Of a stretch of DNA of 28,697 nucleotides, positions 1 through 7,674 are shown piece after piece (position 1 is the stretch's first letter; each line of letters starts with the position of its first letter). The notes beneath the pieces are model-generated. The model did not search any database and was not told the DNA's origin. It saw only the letters and a list, made by a program, of their open reading frames with translations. Position numbers and translations under genes: made by a program. Source of the stretch: Hyphomicrobiales bacterium (GTDB lineage Bacteria > Pseudomonadota > Alphaproteobacteria > Rhizobiales > Rhizobiaceae); NCBI GenBank assembly GCA_015654965.1, contig JAATGD010000209.1, positions 1-28,697 of the forward strand. Direction: 5' to 3'.

Positions 1-1
1 A

Positions 2-472
2 CGGTATCCACACGAATTCTCAGGTGGCCAACGTCAGCGCATCTGCATCGCCCGGGTCCTAGCTCTCGAGCCCAAGCTGATCATCGCCGACGAGAGCGTC
101 TCGGCGCTGGACGTGTCGGTGAAAGCCCAGGTGGTCAATCTGTTACTCGATCTGCAGGATCGGCTGGGCATCGCATTCCTGTTCATTTCCCATGACATGG
201 CGGTGGTGGAACGCGTCAGCCATCGCGTGGCGGTGATGTATCTGGGCGAGATCGTGGAGATCGGACCGCGCGCGGCGATCTTTGAAAATCCGCAGCACGA
301 TTACACTAAAAAGCTTATCTCTGCAGTGCCTATCGCTGACCCGGAACGGCGCAATCTGCGTCGCGGCGTCTCGAACGATGAATTGAAAAGCCCGGTCCGG
401 ACATTGGATTACAAGGTGCCTCACCGCCATTATGTGGAGGTTAGTCCGGGGCATCTGGTACAGCAAGGCTGA
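2..472 (+). CDS. Oligopeptide/dipeptide-type ABC transporter ATP-binding protein, C-terminal part (5' end outside window)
   Basis: This is the C-terminal 156 residues of an ABC ATPase that energises peptide uptake at the inner membrane. The frame is open from base 2. It shows the ABC signature (FSGGQRQR), a Walker B (LIIADESVSALD), the switch histidine (FISHDMAVV) and the C-terminal extension of Opp/Dpp ATPases (YTKKLISAVP). Walker A lies upstream of the window. Walker B reads DES where most family members have DEP, a mild change that leaves the catalytic Glu intact. The gene runs convergently toward the dehydrogenase gene at 527-1621, and its partner permeases are presumably to the left. Family assignment is firm; the substrate cannot be read from this part. 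Confidence 0.9.
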   Translation, partial: RYPHEFSGGQRQRICIARVLALEPKLIIADESVSALDVSVKAQVVNLLLDLQDRLGIAFLFISHDMAVVERVSHRVAVMYLGEIVEIGPRAAIFENPQHDYTKKLISAVPIADPERRNLRRGVSNDELKSPVRTLDYKVPHRHYVEVSPGHLVQQG

Positions 473-480
473 TGGAAATT

Positions 481-510
481 GCTCTCTGCCGAAATTATAC
501 GGCAAAGAGC
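481..510. terminator. Hairpin between convergent genes
   Basis: Two 11-base arms (481-491 and 500-510) pair with one mismatch around the 8-base loop AAATTATA. The structure lies between the stop codons of two convergent genes. No good T-run follows on either strand, so it may be a weak bidirectional terminator or an mRNA-end stabiliser. Function is inferred from position only. Confidence 0.4.
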
Positions 511-526
511 TGTCGGGAGAGCTTTA

Positions 527-1621
527 TCAGGCCGGAGAGCGCTTGATTGCCTGCGACAGGTGATCGGCAAATTCTTGCGTGCCAAGCCTGCCTCCAAGAT
601 CTGCCGTGCGCGTTTCAGGGACGGAAAGAGTTGATTTGACAGCGTCGATGATCATTTTCGCGCCTTTGGCATAGGCGGGAACCTGGGTGTTCTCGCCAAG
701 CCATTCCAGCAGCATCGCAGCGGAAAGAATGAGCGATGTGGGATTGGCGCGCCCCGTTCCCGCAAGAGACGGCGCTGAACCATGCTGCGCTTGTGCAACC
801 GCGATCCCCTCGCCATGATTGAGCGATGCCGCAAGACCCAGTCCACCCGACAGTTCCGATGCTTCATCGGAAAGAATGTCGCCATACATATTGGTGGTGA
901 CGATGACATCGAAGGCGCTTGCATCACGGATCAACAGCGCCGCCATGGCATCGACAAGCTGCTCTTCATATTCGATTTCGGGATGGCGAGACGCGACGAG
1001 GCGTGTGCATTCCAGAAAAAGCCCATCTGATACGCGCAGGACATTGGCCTTGTGCACCGCGGTTACTTTCTGGCGGCGTAATTTTGCCTGCGTAAAGGCG
1101 GTTTCCGCGATGCGCATGCAGGATTGGCGGGATATTTTCCTGAAAGCGATGGCAAGGTCCGGGGTCGGCATCATTTCACCGGGACCTGAAAACATGGACC
1201 GGTCCGCATAAAAACCTTCCGTGTTCTCACGCACGATCAAGAGGTCGAATGGTTTTCTCGCGGGCGCGGCAAGATTTTCATAGGTGAGGGCAGGACGCAG
1301 ATTGGCATAAAGGTCGAGCCGCTTGCGCAACTCGCCCGACGGGTTCAAGCCACCTGATGCAAGCGGAGGATATTCATTATGGGAGACGGGACCGAGAATC
1401 ACGCCATCCGCATTTCGCGCTTTCTCAACGATATGATCGGGGAAAGTCGTGCCGTGCTGTTTCAGGGCTTCAAAGCCGATGGGGGGGCTTTCAAAATTGA
1501 TCTGGAAACCCAGCCTTTCTGCGAGGCTGTTTAGGACCAATATGGTGGCGTCGCAGATTTCCGGTCCAATGCCGTCGCCCTTGAGCACAAGAAATGAAAC
1601 AGAGTTGCGGGCGTTGGCCAT
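527..1621 (-). CDS. Isocitrate/isopropylmalate dehydrogenase family protein (NAD(P)-dependent beta-decarboxylating dehydrogenase)
   Basis: This 364-residue cytoplasmic enzyme would oxidise and decarboxylate a 2-hydroxy acid carrying a 3-carboxylate. Seen: the N-terminal GDGIGPEI loop, the substrate-arginine segment ELRKRLDLYANLRP near residues 97-110, the VRENTEGFYAD motif, the metal-binding segment DILSDEAS, and the cofactor loop HGSAPSLAGTGRANP. The length is normal for the family. The residues before ELRKR (NPSG) do not match typical LeuB, isocitrate, homoisocitrate or tartrate enzymes well enough to pick a substrate. The ATG at 1621 follows AAGGAA. It lies 85 bases downstream of the GntR1 gene on the same strand, with an operator-like palindrome in the gap, so it probably belongs to the local catabolic regulon rather than leucine synthesis. 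Confidence 0.9.
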   Translation of the reverse strand: MANARNSVSFLVLKGDGIGPEICDATILVLNSLAERLGFQINFESPPIGFEALKQHGTTFPDHIVEKARNADGVILGPVSHNEYPPLASGGLNPSGELRKRLDLYANLRPALTYENLAAPARKPFDLLIVRENTEGFYADRSMFSGPGEMMPTPDLAIAFRKISRQSCMRIAETAFTQAKLRRQKVTAVHKANVLRVSDGLFLECTRLVASRHPEIEYEEQLVDAMAALLIRDASAFDVIVTTNMYGDILSDEASELSGGLGLAASLNHGEGIAVAQAQHGSAPSLAGTGRANPTSLILSAAMLLEWLGENTQVPAYAKGAKMIIDAVKSTLSVPETRTADLGGRLGTQEFADHLSQAIKRSPA

Positions 1622-1645
1622 GGATGCATTTCCTTGAAAATAAAC

Positions 1646-1669
1646 TGCATAAAATTAACGTATTATGCA
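1646..1669. promoter_or_regulatory. Operator-like inverted repeat TGCATAA-N10-TTATGCA (copy 1)
   Basis: Perfect 7-base arms at 1646-1652 and 1663-1669 are separated by 10 bases. The site sits just upstream of the dehydrogenase start (1621). The same arms with the same 10-base spacer recur at 2723-2750. I infer that GntR1 binds both. Confidence 0.6.
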
Positions 1670-1706
1670 ATTAAGGCCCTGTCCATAGCCCAACGAGCAA
1701 TACATC

Positions 1707-2624
1707 TTATAAAGATGGTTGCGTGAGACGGTTTGCAATGTCGCGCAGATTAGTTGCGACATGCAGGAGGTGTTTTCTCATGACATCGGCGGCGGCGCTC
1801 TGGTTTTGCCGTTCCAGCCAATCAAGGATTTGCAAATGTTCTTCGGCCTGTGTGTAATAACGCTTTCGGTCCATCATCAAGCGATAGGCTAGAAGACGCC
1901 TTATCCTGTTCAGGCGCTTGAGCGTTTCGAGAAAAAAGGGATTGCCCGAGGCTTCCATGACCGTCTCATGAAAGGTGACGCCGACTTGATAAAGCTCTTC
2001 CGGGGAGAGTTTTTCGATCCCGCCATTCAGCAGCTTAATTTCGCTGGATTTGAGATGATCCAGCCTGGCTTTTGGCAAATGAAATGTCGGTTCGAGGATT
2101 GCGGCAGGTTCAATAGCAAGCCGCACCCGATAGGTCTGCGCCAGCGCTTCGGGCGTTCTCAAAACATCGTTGAAGTGCCATCCCTGACCACTGCGCCGCG
2201 AGGCCCAGCCTTCCGAGGTAATACGGGTCATCAGTGACGAAATCTGACTGCGGCTCAAGGCATAACGCTCGCTGAGAAAAACACCCGTCACCAGTTCCGG
2301 GAGACGACGGTCCAGATGATCATTGGCGATCATCTGATAAAGCGCGTCTTCATTCGAGGTGTCGGGGGCAAAACGATGGCGCGTTATGGCTGCCAGATCG
2401 GTGAGATAAAAGCCGTGATTGGGGCGATGCTCGGCAAGCTCATGCTGTGAAAGCAGTTGAAAAGCCTCGGTCATCGGATAGCGCGAAACCTGAAAGCGGT
2501 CAGCAAGATGCTGCGCGCGCATGTGATCGCCCGGCTGAAGGTCCCCGACGGCCGCAAGCTCAAGTATCCTGTCGGCAATCCTGTGCGCAATCTTGACTGT
2601 TATCTGGTGTCTCCCATCTTGCAA
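1707..2624 (-). CDS. GntR-family transcriptional regulator with FCD-like ligand domain and a second winged-helix-like segment (GntR1)
   Basis: A 305-residue DNA-binding regulator. Residues about 8-75 form the usual GntR winged helix (HRIADRILELAAVG, then LADRFQVSRYPMTEAFQLL). Residues about 110-150 look like a second winged helix (GVFLSERYALSRSQISSLM followed by a basic wing). The rest resembles the all-helical FCD effector domain, with FHETVMEASGNPFF and a late EEHLQILDWL helix carrying the metal-type His. At about 305 residues it is longer than typical FadR-type members (about 230-250), which the extra segment explains. The start is a TTG at 2624 and is uncertain. It is divergent from the M28-like peptidase gene and upstream of the dehydrogenase, which suggests local control through the palindromes at 1646 and 2723. 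Confidence 0.85.
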   Translation of the reverse strand: MQDGRHQITVKIAHRIADRILELAAVGDLQPGDHMRAQHLADRFQVSRYPMTEAFQLLSQHELAEHRPNHGFYLTDLAAITRHRFAPDTSNEDALYQMIANDHLDRRLPELVTGVFLSERYALSRSQISSLMTRITSEGWASRRSGQGWHFNDVLRTPEALAQTYRVRLAIEPAAILEPTFHLPKARLDHLKSSEIKLLNGGIEKLSPEELYQVGVTFHETVMEASGNPFFLETLKRLNRIRRLLAYRLMMDRKRYYTQAEEHLQILDWLERQNQSAAADVMRKHLLHVATNLRDIANRLTQPSL

Positions 2625-2722
2625 CAGGACGCCCCAAACCGGCAGCCCTCATCCCTATATCGCCAATTCATCCGCCGAGCGCAACATGCATGCATCATCG
2701 GGCAAATGTGACTATAAATCCT

Positions 2723-2750
2723 ATTGCATAAATGGAGATAGTTATGCAAT
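2723..2750. promoter_or_regulatory. Operator-like inverted repeat ATTGCATAA-N10-TTATGCAAT (copy 2)
   Basis: Perfect 9-base arms (2723-2731 and 2742-2750) lie in the divergent spacer between GntR1 and the M28-like peptidase gene. The inner 7 bases of each arm and the 10-base spacer match the copy at 1646-1669. The position suits autoregulation and control of the peptidase/SBP1 transcript. Confidence 0.65.
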
Positions 2751-2790
2751 CAATAGGCAATGCATCATGGAATAGTTTTGGGAAAATGAA

Positions 2791-4500
2791 ATGAGCCAAA
2801 AGCAGGAACACACCGCCATTCTCGAACGGGTGAGTGAGCAGACGCTCATGGCGCATATTGGCGAATTTGCCAAGCGCATAAAATTGTCGGGCACCGCTTC
2901 TGAGCTGGAAAGCTTTCATTATCTTGAAGCGAAAATGCGTGAATATGGTTTTTCCACCGCCATGCTTTCGCATGATGCCTTTATCAGTCTGCCGGTTTCT
3001 TCCGATCTGCGGATCAACGGTTCAGGGATTGAAAGCATCACCCATTCCATGGCCGTCACCACGCCGCCTGAAGGGATTAAAGCTGAAATCATCTATGTGG
3101 GCGAGGGCGATGAGGCGGCTTTTTCCAAGGTCGATGCGCGCGGCAAGATTGCCTTGATCGACGGCATCGCGGTCGAGGATGTGTCGGTTGCGGCGCGAGA
3201 AGCCGGAGCAATCGGTGAAATCCACATCAGCCCCACCGAGCATCTTTATGAAATGTGCATATCGGCCATATGGGGCAGCCCGTCGCAGCATAATCGCGAT
3301 GAGTTACCGACCACCGCCGTCTGCACCATTTCGAGGGATAACGGGGCCGCGCTCAAGCAGCGGCTACGAGCTGGTGAAAGCCTGACGGCGACCTTGAAGA
3401 CCGTTGTCGATACGGGATGGCGCAAGACGCCCATTCTGGTCGCCAATTTAACACCCGAAGGCCTGGAAGACAAGAAGGACGTTCCGTTTGTGATGTTCTC
3501 AGGCCATCATGACACATGGCATTATGGTGTCATGGATAATGGCGGGGCCAATGCTTCGATGCTTGAAGCCGCCCGTCTCTTGGCATTGGAAGCGCGTCAC
3601 TGGCAGCGCGGCCTGCGCGTCTGCTTCTGGTCGGGCCATTCCCATGGCCGCTATTCGGGTTCGGCATGGTATGCCGACGAATATTTCACCGATCTTGACC
3701 GGCGCTGTGTGGCGCATGTCAATCTGGATTCAACAGGCGGTCGCGGGGCGAGCGTCATGACACGTTCGGGTGTCGTGGATGAATTGAAGGCGCTTGCCGC
3801 AGAAGCTATTCATAAGGTGACGGGACAGGTCCATGCCGGTCGCAGGCAAGCGCGTTCCGGCGACCAGTCCTTCTGGGGCGTGGGTATTCCATCCATGTTC
3901 GGCAGTATCAGCCATCAGCCGCCCTCGGAGCAAAAAATGCTGGTGCCACTCGGCTGGTGGTGGCATACGCCGCTCGATCTGGCGGACAATATCGACCCGG
4001 ATAATCTGGTTCGCGATACCAAGGTCATTCTTTACACGCTGGACCGGCTTTTGACCGCACCTGTGGTGCCGCTCGATTATGCGGCCTATGCGCAGGCTCT
4101 TTCCACAGAGCTTTCAACGATTGGTTCCGCAATCGGTGATCGTCTCGATCTTTCCGGCCTGCTGGCGCAGGCAAAAGAGCTGGAAAGTGCAGCGCAAAAG
4201 GCAGAGGTAGCTGTTGCGGGCGATGGCGCGGCGATCAAGCGCCTGAACGCGGCAATCCTGCGCGTTTCCCGCGCGCTGGTGCCGATCAACTATACCGCCG
4301 GTGATCGTTTTGTGCATGATTCCGCCATGCCGAACAGCCCGTGGCCGGCGCTCGAAGGGCTGAGGGAACTGGCGCGTCTTGATGCTTCTTCTTCTGAAAC
4401 ACTGTTCTATGTCACCCATGCTCGCCAGACGCGCAACCGTGTCGCTCATGCGCTCGGGCTGGCTCTTGACGCCTATTCAGAGGTCATTTCCACGGATTGA
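2791..4500 (+). CDS. M28-like zinc metallopeptidase with altered catalytic motif
   Basis: A 569-residue protein with no signal peptide, so probably cytoplasmic. It has a PA-like insert (about 90-200) and an M28 aminopeptidase core. Likely metal ligands are His239/Asp241 in SGHHDTW, Asp249 in MDNGGA, Asp313 in VNLDSTGG and His392 in WWHTPLD. Where typical M28 enzymes carry adjacent glutamates (general base and metal ligand, EExGxxGS), this protein reads SGHSHGRYSGS (281-291), so both are replaced. I believe this is a recognised subgroup of M28, but its substrate is not clear to me. The ATG at 2791 is preceded by GGGAAA at a good distance. SBP1 follows 39 bases downstream, so imported ligand and hydrolase are probably linked. 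A C-terminal helical region (about 420-569) is of unknown role. Confidence 0.85.
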   Translation: MSQKQEHTAILERVSEQTLMAHIGEFAKRIKLSGTASELESFHYLEAKMREYGFSTAMLSHDAFISLPVSSDLRINGSGIESITHSMAVTTPPEGIKAEIIYVGEGDEAAFSKVDARGKIALIDGIAVEDVSVAAREAGAIGEIHISPTEHLYEMCISAIWGSPSQHNRDELPTTAVCTISRDNGAALKQRLRAGESLTATLKTVVDTGWRKTPILVANLTPEGLEDKKDVPFVMFSGHHDTWHYGVMDNGGANASMLEAARLLALEARHWQRGLRVCFWSGHSHGRYSGSAWYADEYFTDLDRRCVAHVNLDSTGGRGASVMTRSGVVDELKALAAEAIHKVTGQVHAGRRQARSGDQSFWGVGIPSMFGSISHQPPSEQKMLVPLGWWWHTPLDLADNIDPDNLVRDTKVILYTLDRLLTAPVVPLDYAAYAQALSTELSTIGSAIGDRLDLSGLLAQAKELESAAQKAEVAVAGDGAAIKRLNAAILRVSRALVPINYTAGDRFVHDSAMPNSPWPALEGLRELARLDASSSETLFYVTHARQTRNRVAHALGLALDAYSEVISTD

Positions 4501-4539
4501 AAAGATCACGCATGATCATAAAAAATAAGGGGAACCATC

Positions 4540-5388
4540 ATGAAACTGAAATTATTCCTGGCAGCGGCGCTTGCGGCGGGGTTTTTGGCGCAAGGCGCTC
4601 TGGCCAAGGAATGGAAACACGTCAAGCTCGGTGTCGAAGGGGTGTTTCCGCCCTATAGCGATACGGGGCCGGACGGCAAACTGAGCGGATGGGATATCGA
4701 GCTTGCGGGAGAATTGTGCAGCCGTGCCGGGGTCGAATGCGAATTCGTGACTGGTGAGTGGAGCAGTCTGATACCGAGCCTGAATGCCGGAAAATTCGAT
4801 CTCTTGTTGACCTTGGGCTTTACGGAAAAGCGCCGTGAGACCGTAGAGTTCACGCTACCCTATCGCTCCGCTGTTTCGACATTCATTCTGCCCAAGGGCG
4901 GCTCGATTGCCGGCCTGCCGATAACCGGCGAGCGTCTCAGCCTGAATGACAAGCAAAAGGCCGATCCCGTCATTGAGGAAATCCGGCAGAAGCTGAAGGG
5001 TAAGGTCGTTGGCGTTGTGCAGTCCAGCAGCCATGAACAGGTGATCAAATCCTATTTCGGCGATGATGTGACGGTACGTGTCTACAAGACATCGCAGGAT
5101 CGCGATCTGGATATCAAGGCCGGACGCATTGATGCGGGTTTCGACAACAGTGTCTATGCGAGCCTGATGCTGAAAAAGTCCGGCAATGAAGACATGATGA
5201 TTTCCGGGCCTTTGATCAATGGCGGCATTCTGGTTAGTGAAACAGGAATGGGGCTGCGCAAGGACGAGCCGGAATTGAAGGCCCTGTTCGACAAAGCCAT
5301 CCGCTCCGCCGTTGAAGACGGCACGGTTCGCAAATTGTCGTTAAAATATAGTGGTCTTGATTTGACCCCGGCGCTTCCGCCGCAATAA
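4540..5388 (+). CDS. Periplasmic amino-acid/opine-type ABC substrate-binding protein (SBP1)
   Basis: A 282-residue family 3 solute-binding protein with a signal peptide of about 22 residues (cut after QGALA). Lobe 1 has the LGVEGVFPPY start and the TEKRRE segment, whose Arg normally holds the ligand carboxylate. A linker of about 30 residues (GLPITGERLSLNDKQKADP) precedes the lobe 2 start KGKVVGVVQSSS. This linker insertion is shared with SBP2 and SBP3 and, as I recall, with the nopaline/octopine binding proteins NocT/OccT. The usual Asp that holds the ligand amine (GRxDAxxxD) is shifted by one residue here (GRIDAGFDN). It lies directly downstream of the M28-like gene and shares the AAGGGGA ribosome-binding site seen at the other two SBP genes. 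It has no permease of its own and probably feeds the transporter at 8691-10923. Confidence 0.9.
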   Translation: MKLKLFLAAALAAGFLAQGALAKEWKHVKLGVEGVFPPYSDTGPDGKLSGWDIELAGELCSRAGVECEFVTGEWSSLIPSLNAGKFDLLLTLGFTEKRRETVEFTLPYRSAVSTFILPKGGSIAGLPITGERLSLNDKQKADPVIEEIRQKLKGKVVGVVQSSSHEQVIKSYFGDDVTVRVYKTSQDRDLDIKAGRIDAGFDNSVYASLMLKKSGNEDMMISGPLINGGILVSETGMGLRKDEPELKALFDKAIRSAVEDGTVRKLSLKYSGLDLTPALPPQ

Positions 5389-5417
5389 CAGGAAGCGGCA
5401 GCGCTCGACGCGTCGGT

Positions 5418-6050
5418 TCAGGGCTGCCGGATATGATTGGTGATGAGTTGGCGCAGTTGTTGTGTGTCTCGCATGGCAATTGCATCCACCATCTGATGAT
5501 GCTCGTTGGCGGAGATTTCAATTCTGGCTTTTGTCTTCCATTGTGAGACGGGGGCTGATGATGTCCGCTGGCGAATTTCGCTGACAAGGGTTGCAAGTTC
5601 CTGATTGCCACCAAGCGTGACAAGCCGTTTATGGAAGGAGAGATTGACCTCATAAAGCTGCAATGCCGTGCCGTTCATCGCAAGGTGATCAAAGCTTTTT
5701 GCCAGATTTCGCAATTCTTCTATATCGCGCGCAGTCGCATTGGCAACGATCTGGTCTGCAATTGCCGTTTCAAGAATGACGCGAATTTCAGCGATTTCCT
5801 CGGCCTGTGCACCGTCCGGCGCATAGACATGATAGCCCCGGTTGGGAACATGCTTGACGAGACGCTTTTGTGCGAGCCGGTCAAGTGCGCGGCGGATTTG
5901 ATTGCGGCCCCGATTGTAACGCTGTTCAAGGTCGACCTGTTTGAGCCAACTGTCTGCGGCGAGAACACCAGACTGGATGTCATGCAAGATCAGATCGGTG
6001 ACATCGGTTTCTTCAGTCGTATAGGTGTCGTCTTCTGGCTTTGGTGTCAT
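5418..6050 (-). CDS. GntR-family transcriptional regulator, FCD subfamily (GntR2)
   Basis: A 210-residue regulator, normal length for FadR/FCD members. The N-terminal winged helix is visible (LEQRYNRGRNQIRRALDRLAQKRLV, then a wing PNRGYHVY), followed by an all-helical FCD-type domain with FHKRLVTLGGNQEL and NEHHQMVDAI, whose histidines suit a metal site. I chose the ATG at 6050 because AGGGGGAG lies just before it. The frame also stays open to an ATG at 6071 and a TTG at 6074. It is divergent from the AbgB-like gene at 6188, so it most likely controls that operon and itself through sites in the 6051-6187 spacer. Confidence 0.85.
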   Translation of the reverse strand: MTPKPEDDTYTTEETDVTDLILHDIQSGVLAADSWLKQVDLEQRYNRGRNQIRRALDRLAQKRLVKHVPNRGYHVYAPDGAQAEEIAEIRVILETAIADQIVANATARDIEELRNLAKSFDHLAMNGTALQLYEVNLSFHKRLVTLGGNQELATLVSEIRQRTSSAPVSQWKTKARIEISANEHHQMVDAIAMRDTQQLRQLITNHIRQP

Positions 6051-6071
6051 CGCTCCCCCTGATCCGTACAT

Positions 6072-6083
6072 CAAGATATCTTG
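6072..6083. promoter_or_regulatory. Perfect palindrome CAAGATATCTTG, candidate operator
   Basis: A 12-base perfect palindrome in the GntR2 / AbgB-like divergent spacer, 22 bases upstream of the chosen GntR2 start. The position suits autorepression. No second copy was noticed in the window. Confidence 0.4.
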
Positions 6084-6111
6084 TTTTTGGTCGAGTGAAT
6101 CGCAAATCAGT

Positions 6112-6131
6112 CAATTAAGTAAACATAATTG
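6112..6131. promoter_or_regulatory. Inverted repeat CAATTA-N8-TAATTG, candidate operator
   Basis: Perfect 6-base arms with an 8-base spacer sit in the same divergent spacer, nearer the AbgB-like gene. The arms are AT-rich, so chance is a real possibility; it is listed as an alternative GntR2 site. Confidence 0.3.
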
Positions 6132-6187
6132 TTGCTCAAAGGAAAATAGCAGCATAAATTGGTACCAAAATTGGAGAAAATCAAGAA

Positions 6188-7624
6188 ATGGGAAATGTCA
6201 TGCAAAATTCCAACGCCATCTGGGGCATTGTCGATGAAAAGGCTGAGGCTTTTGCAGGGCTGAGCGATCGCGTCTGGGATACGCCTGAGACCAATTATCA
6301 GGAATATCGCTCCAGTGCCGAGCATGTGGCCATGCTTGAAGCCGAAGGTTTTCGTGTCTCCACCGGCATTGCTGGCATGCCAACGGCTGTCATGGGTGAA
6401 GCCGGTGAGGGTGGTCCTGTCATTGCTATTCTTGGTGAGTTCGATGCGCTGCCGGGCCTTAGTCAGGAAGCCGGTATCGCGGTTGAAAAGCCCATTCCCT
6501 CCAATGGCAATGGCCATGGTTGCGGTCATAACCTGCTCGGATCCGGTTCCATGCTGGCGGCGGCTGCAGTCAAGGATCATCTGGCGCGCAACGGCATCAA
6601 GGGCCGCGTTCGTTATTACGGCTGCCCCGCGGAAGAAGGCGGATCTTCCAAGGGCTTCATGGTTCGCGCCGGTGTGTTCGATGATGTCGATATCGCGATT
6701 TCATGGCATCCTGCGGCCTTTACCGGCGTCAACAATCCTATTTCGCTGGCCTGCAATGAAATCCTGTTCCGTTTCAGCGGACGCGCGGCCCATGCCGCTG
6801 CGTCCCCGCATCTGGGACGCAGCGCATTGGATGCCGTCGAGATCATGAATGTCGGCGTCAATTACATGCGTGAGCATATGCCTTCAACGGCGCGCATTCA
6901 TTATGCTGTGACCGATACCGGCGGACATGCTCCCAATGTGGTTCAGGCTCGGGCTGCCGTGCGCTATCTCGTGCGCGCTCGCACGCTTCCCGAATTGCTG
7001 GAACTGGTCGAACGGGTCAAGAACGTAGCTGCCGGTGCGGCCCTGATCACCGGTACTAGCGTGACGCATGAAGTGTTGAGCGGCGACGCCAATCTGGTCG
7101 GCAATACGCCGCTCGAACAGTTAATGGATGGCAATCTGCAACGTCTGGGTCCGATTGCGTTCGATGATCAGGACCGTGCGAAAGCGGCTGAATTCCAGAA
7201 AACTTTCTCGAAAGCCGATATTGCTGCTTCCTTCGGTCGATTTGGCCTCAAAGTGCGTGAGGGCATTTCTCTGTGCGATCTGATTTTCCCGCCTGAAAGC
7301 GGCGACGGCACACTGGTCGGCTCGACCGATGTCGGCACCGTCAGTTGGGTCGTGCCGACGGTTCAGATGCGCAGCGCAACCTATGCCATCGGAACGCCGG
7401 GCCATTCATGGCAACTGGTTGCGCAAGGCAAGCTGCCGGCAGCCCACAAGGGCATGATCTATGCCGCGAAAGCCATGGCGGGTACGGCCATCGACCTTCT
7501 CAATGATCCTGAAAAGATCGCAGCCGCCAAGGCCGATTTTGCAGAGCGTCTTGCCGATACGCCTTTTGTGAACCCAATTCCTGACGATGTGAACCCGCCG
7601 CTGCCTGAAACGGAAGCCGCCTGA
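6188..7624 (+). CDS. M20-family amidohydrolase, AbgB-like (p-aminobenzoyl-glutamate hydrolase subunit B type)
   Basis: A 478-residue cytoplasmic zinc hydrolase that cleaves an amide bond joining an amino acid to an acyl or aryl group. Seen: the metal-site motif NGHGCGHNLLG, the catalytic AEEGG, the SWHP ligand, the dimerisation-domain segment RFSGRAAHAAASPHLGRSALDA, and the AbgB-like late motif STDVGTVSWVVPT with a final His in TPGHSW. Known AbgB-type relatives split p-aminobenzoyl-glutamate or indole-acetyl-aspartate; the substrate here is not known. There is no AbgA partner in the window. The ATG at 6188 has GGAG 11 bases before it; the ATG at 6200 is an alternative, with GGAAA close before it. 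SBP2 follows after 50 bases, and the permease genes continue in the same direction. Confidence 0.9.
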   Translation: MGNVMQNSNAIWGIVDEKAEAFAGLSDRVWDTPETNYQEYRSSAEHVAMLEAEGFRVSTGIAGMPTAVMGEAGEGGPVIAILGEFDALPGLSQEAGIAVEKPIPSNGNGHGCGHNLLGSGSMLAAAAVKDHLARNGIKGRVRYYGCPAEEGGSSKGFMVRAGVFDDVDIAISWHPAAFTGVNNPISLACNEILFRFSGRAAHAAASPHLGRSALDAVEIMNVGVNYMREHMPSTARIHYAVTDTGGHAPNVVQARAAVRYLVRARTLPELLELVERVKNVAAGAALITGTSVTHEVLSGDANLVGNTPLEQLMDGNLQRLGPIAFDDQDRAKAAEFQKTFSKADIAASFGRFGLKVREGISLCDLIFPPESGDGTLVGSTDVGTVSWVVPTVQMRSATYAIGTPGHSWQLVAQGKLPAAHKGMIYAAKAMAGTAIDLLNDPEKIAAAKADFAERLADTPFVNPIPDDVNPPLPETEAA

Positions 7625-7674
7625 GCATCGTCCGCTTCCATCATCGACAAAAACATAAATCAAAAGGGGAATAG

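Noticed and set aside
2786..2794. Minimal upstream frame ATG-AAA-TGA overlapping the M28 start
   Set aside because: Two codons arise easily by chance in this A-rich ribosome site region; nothing else supports a regulatory role.
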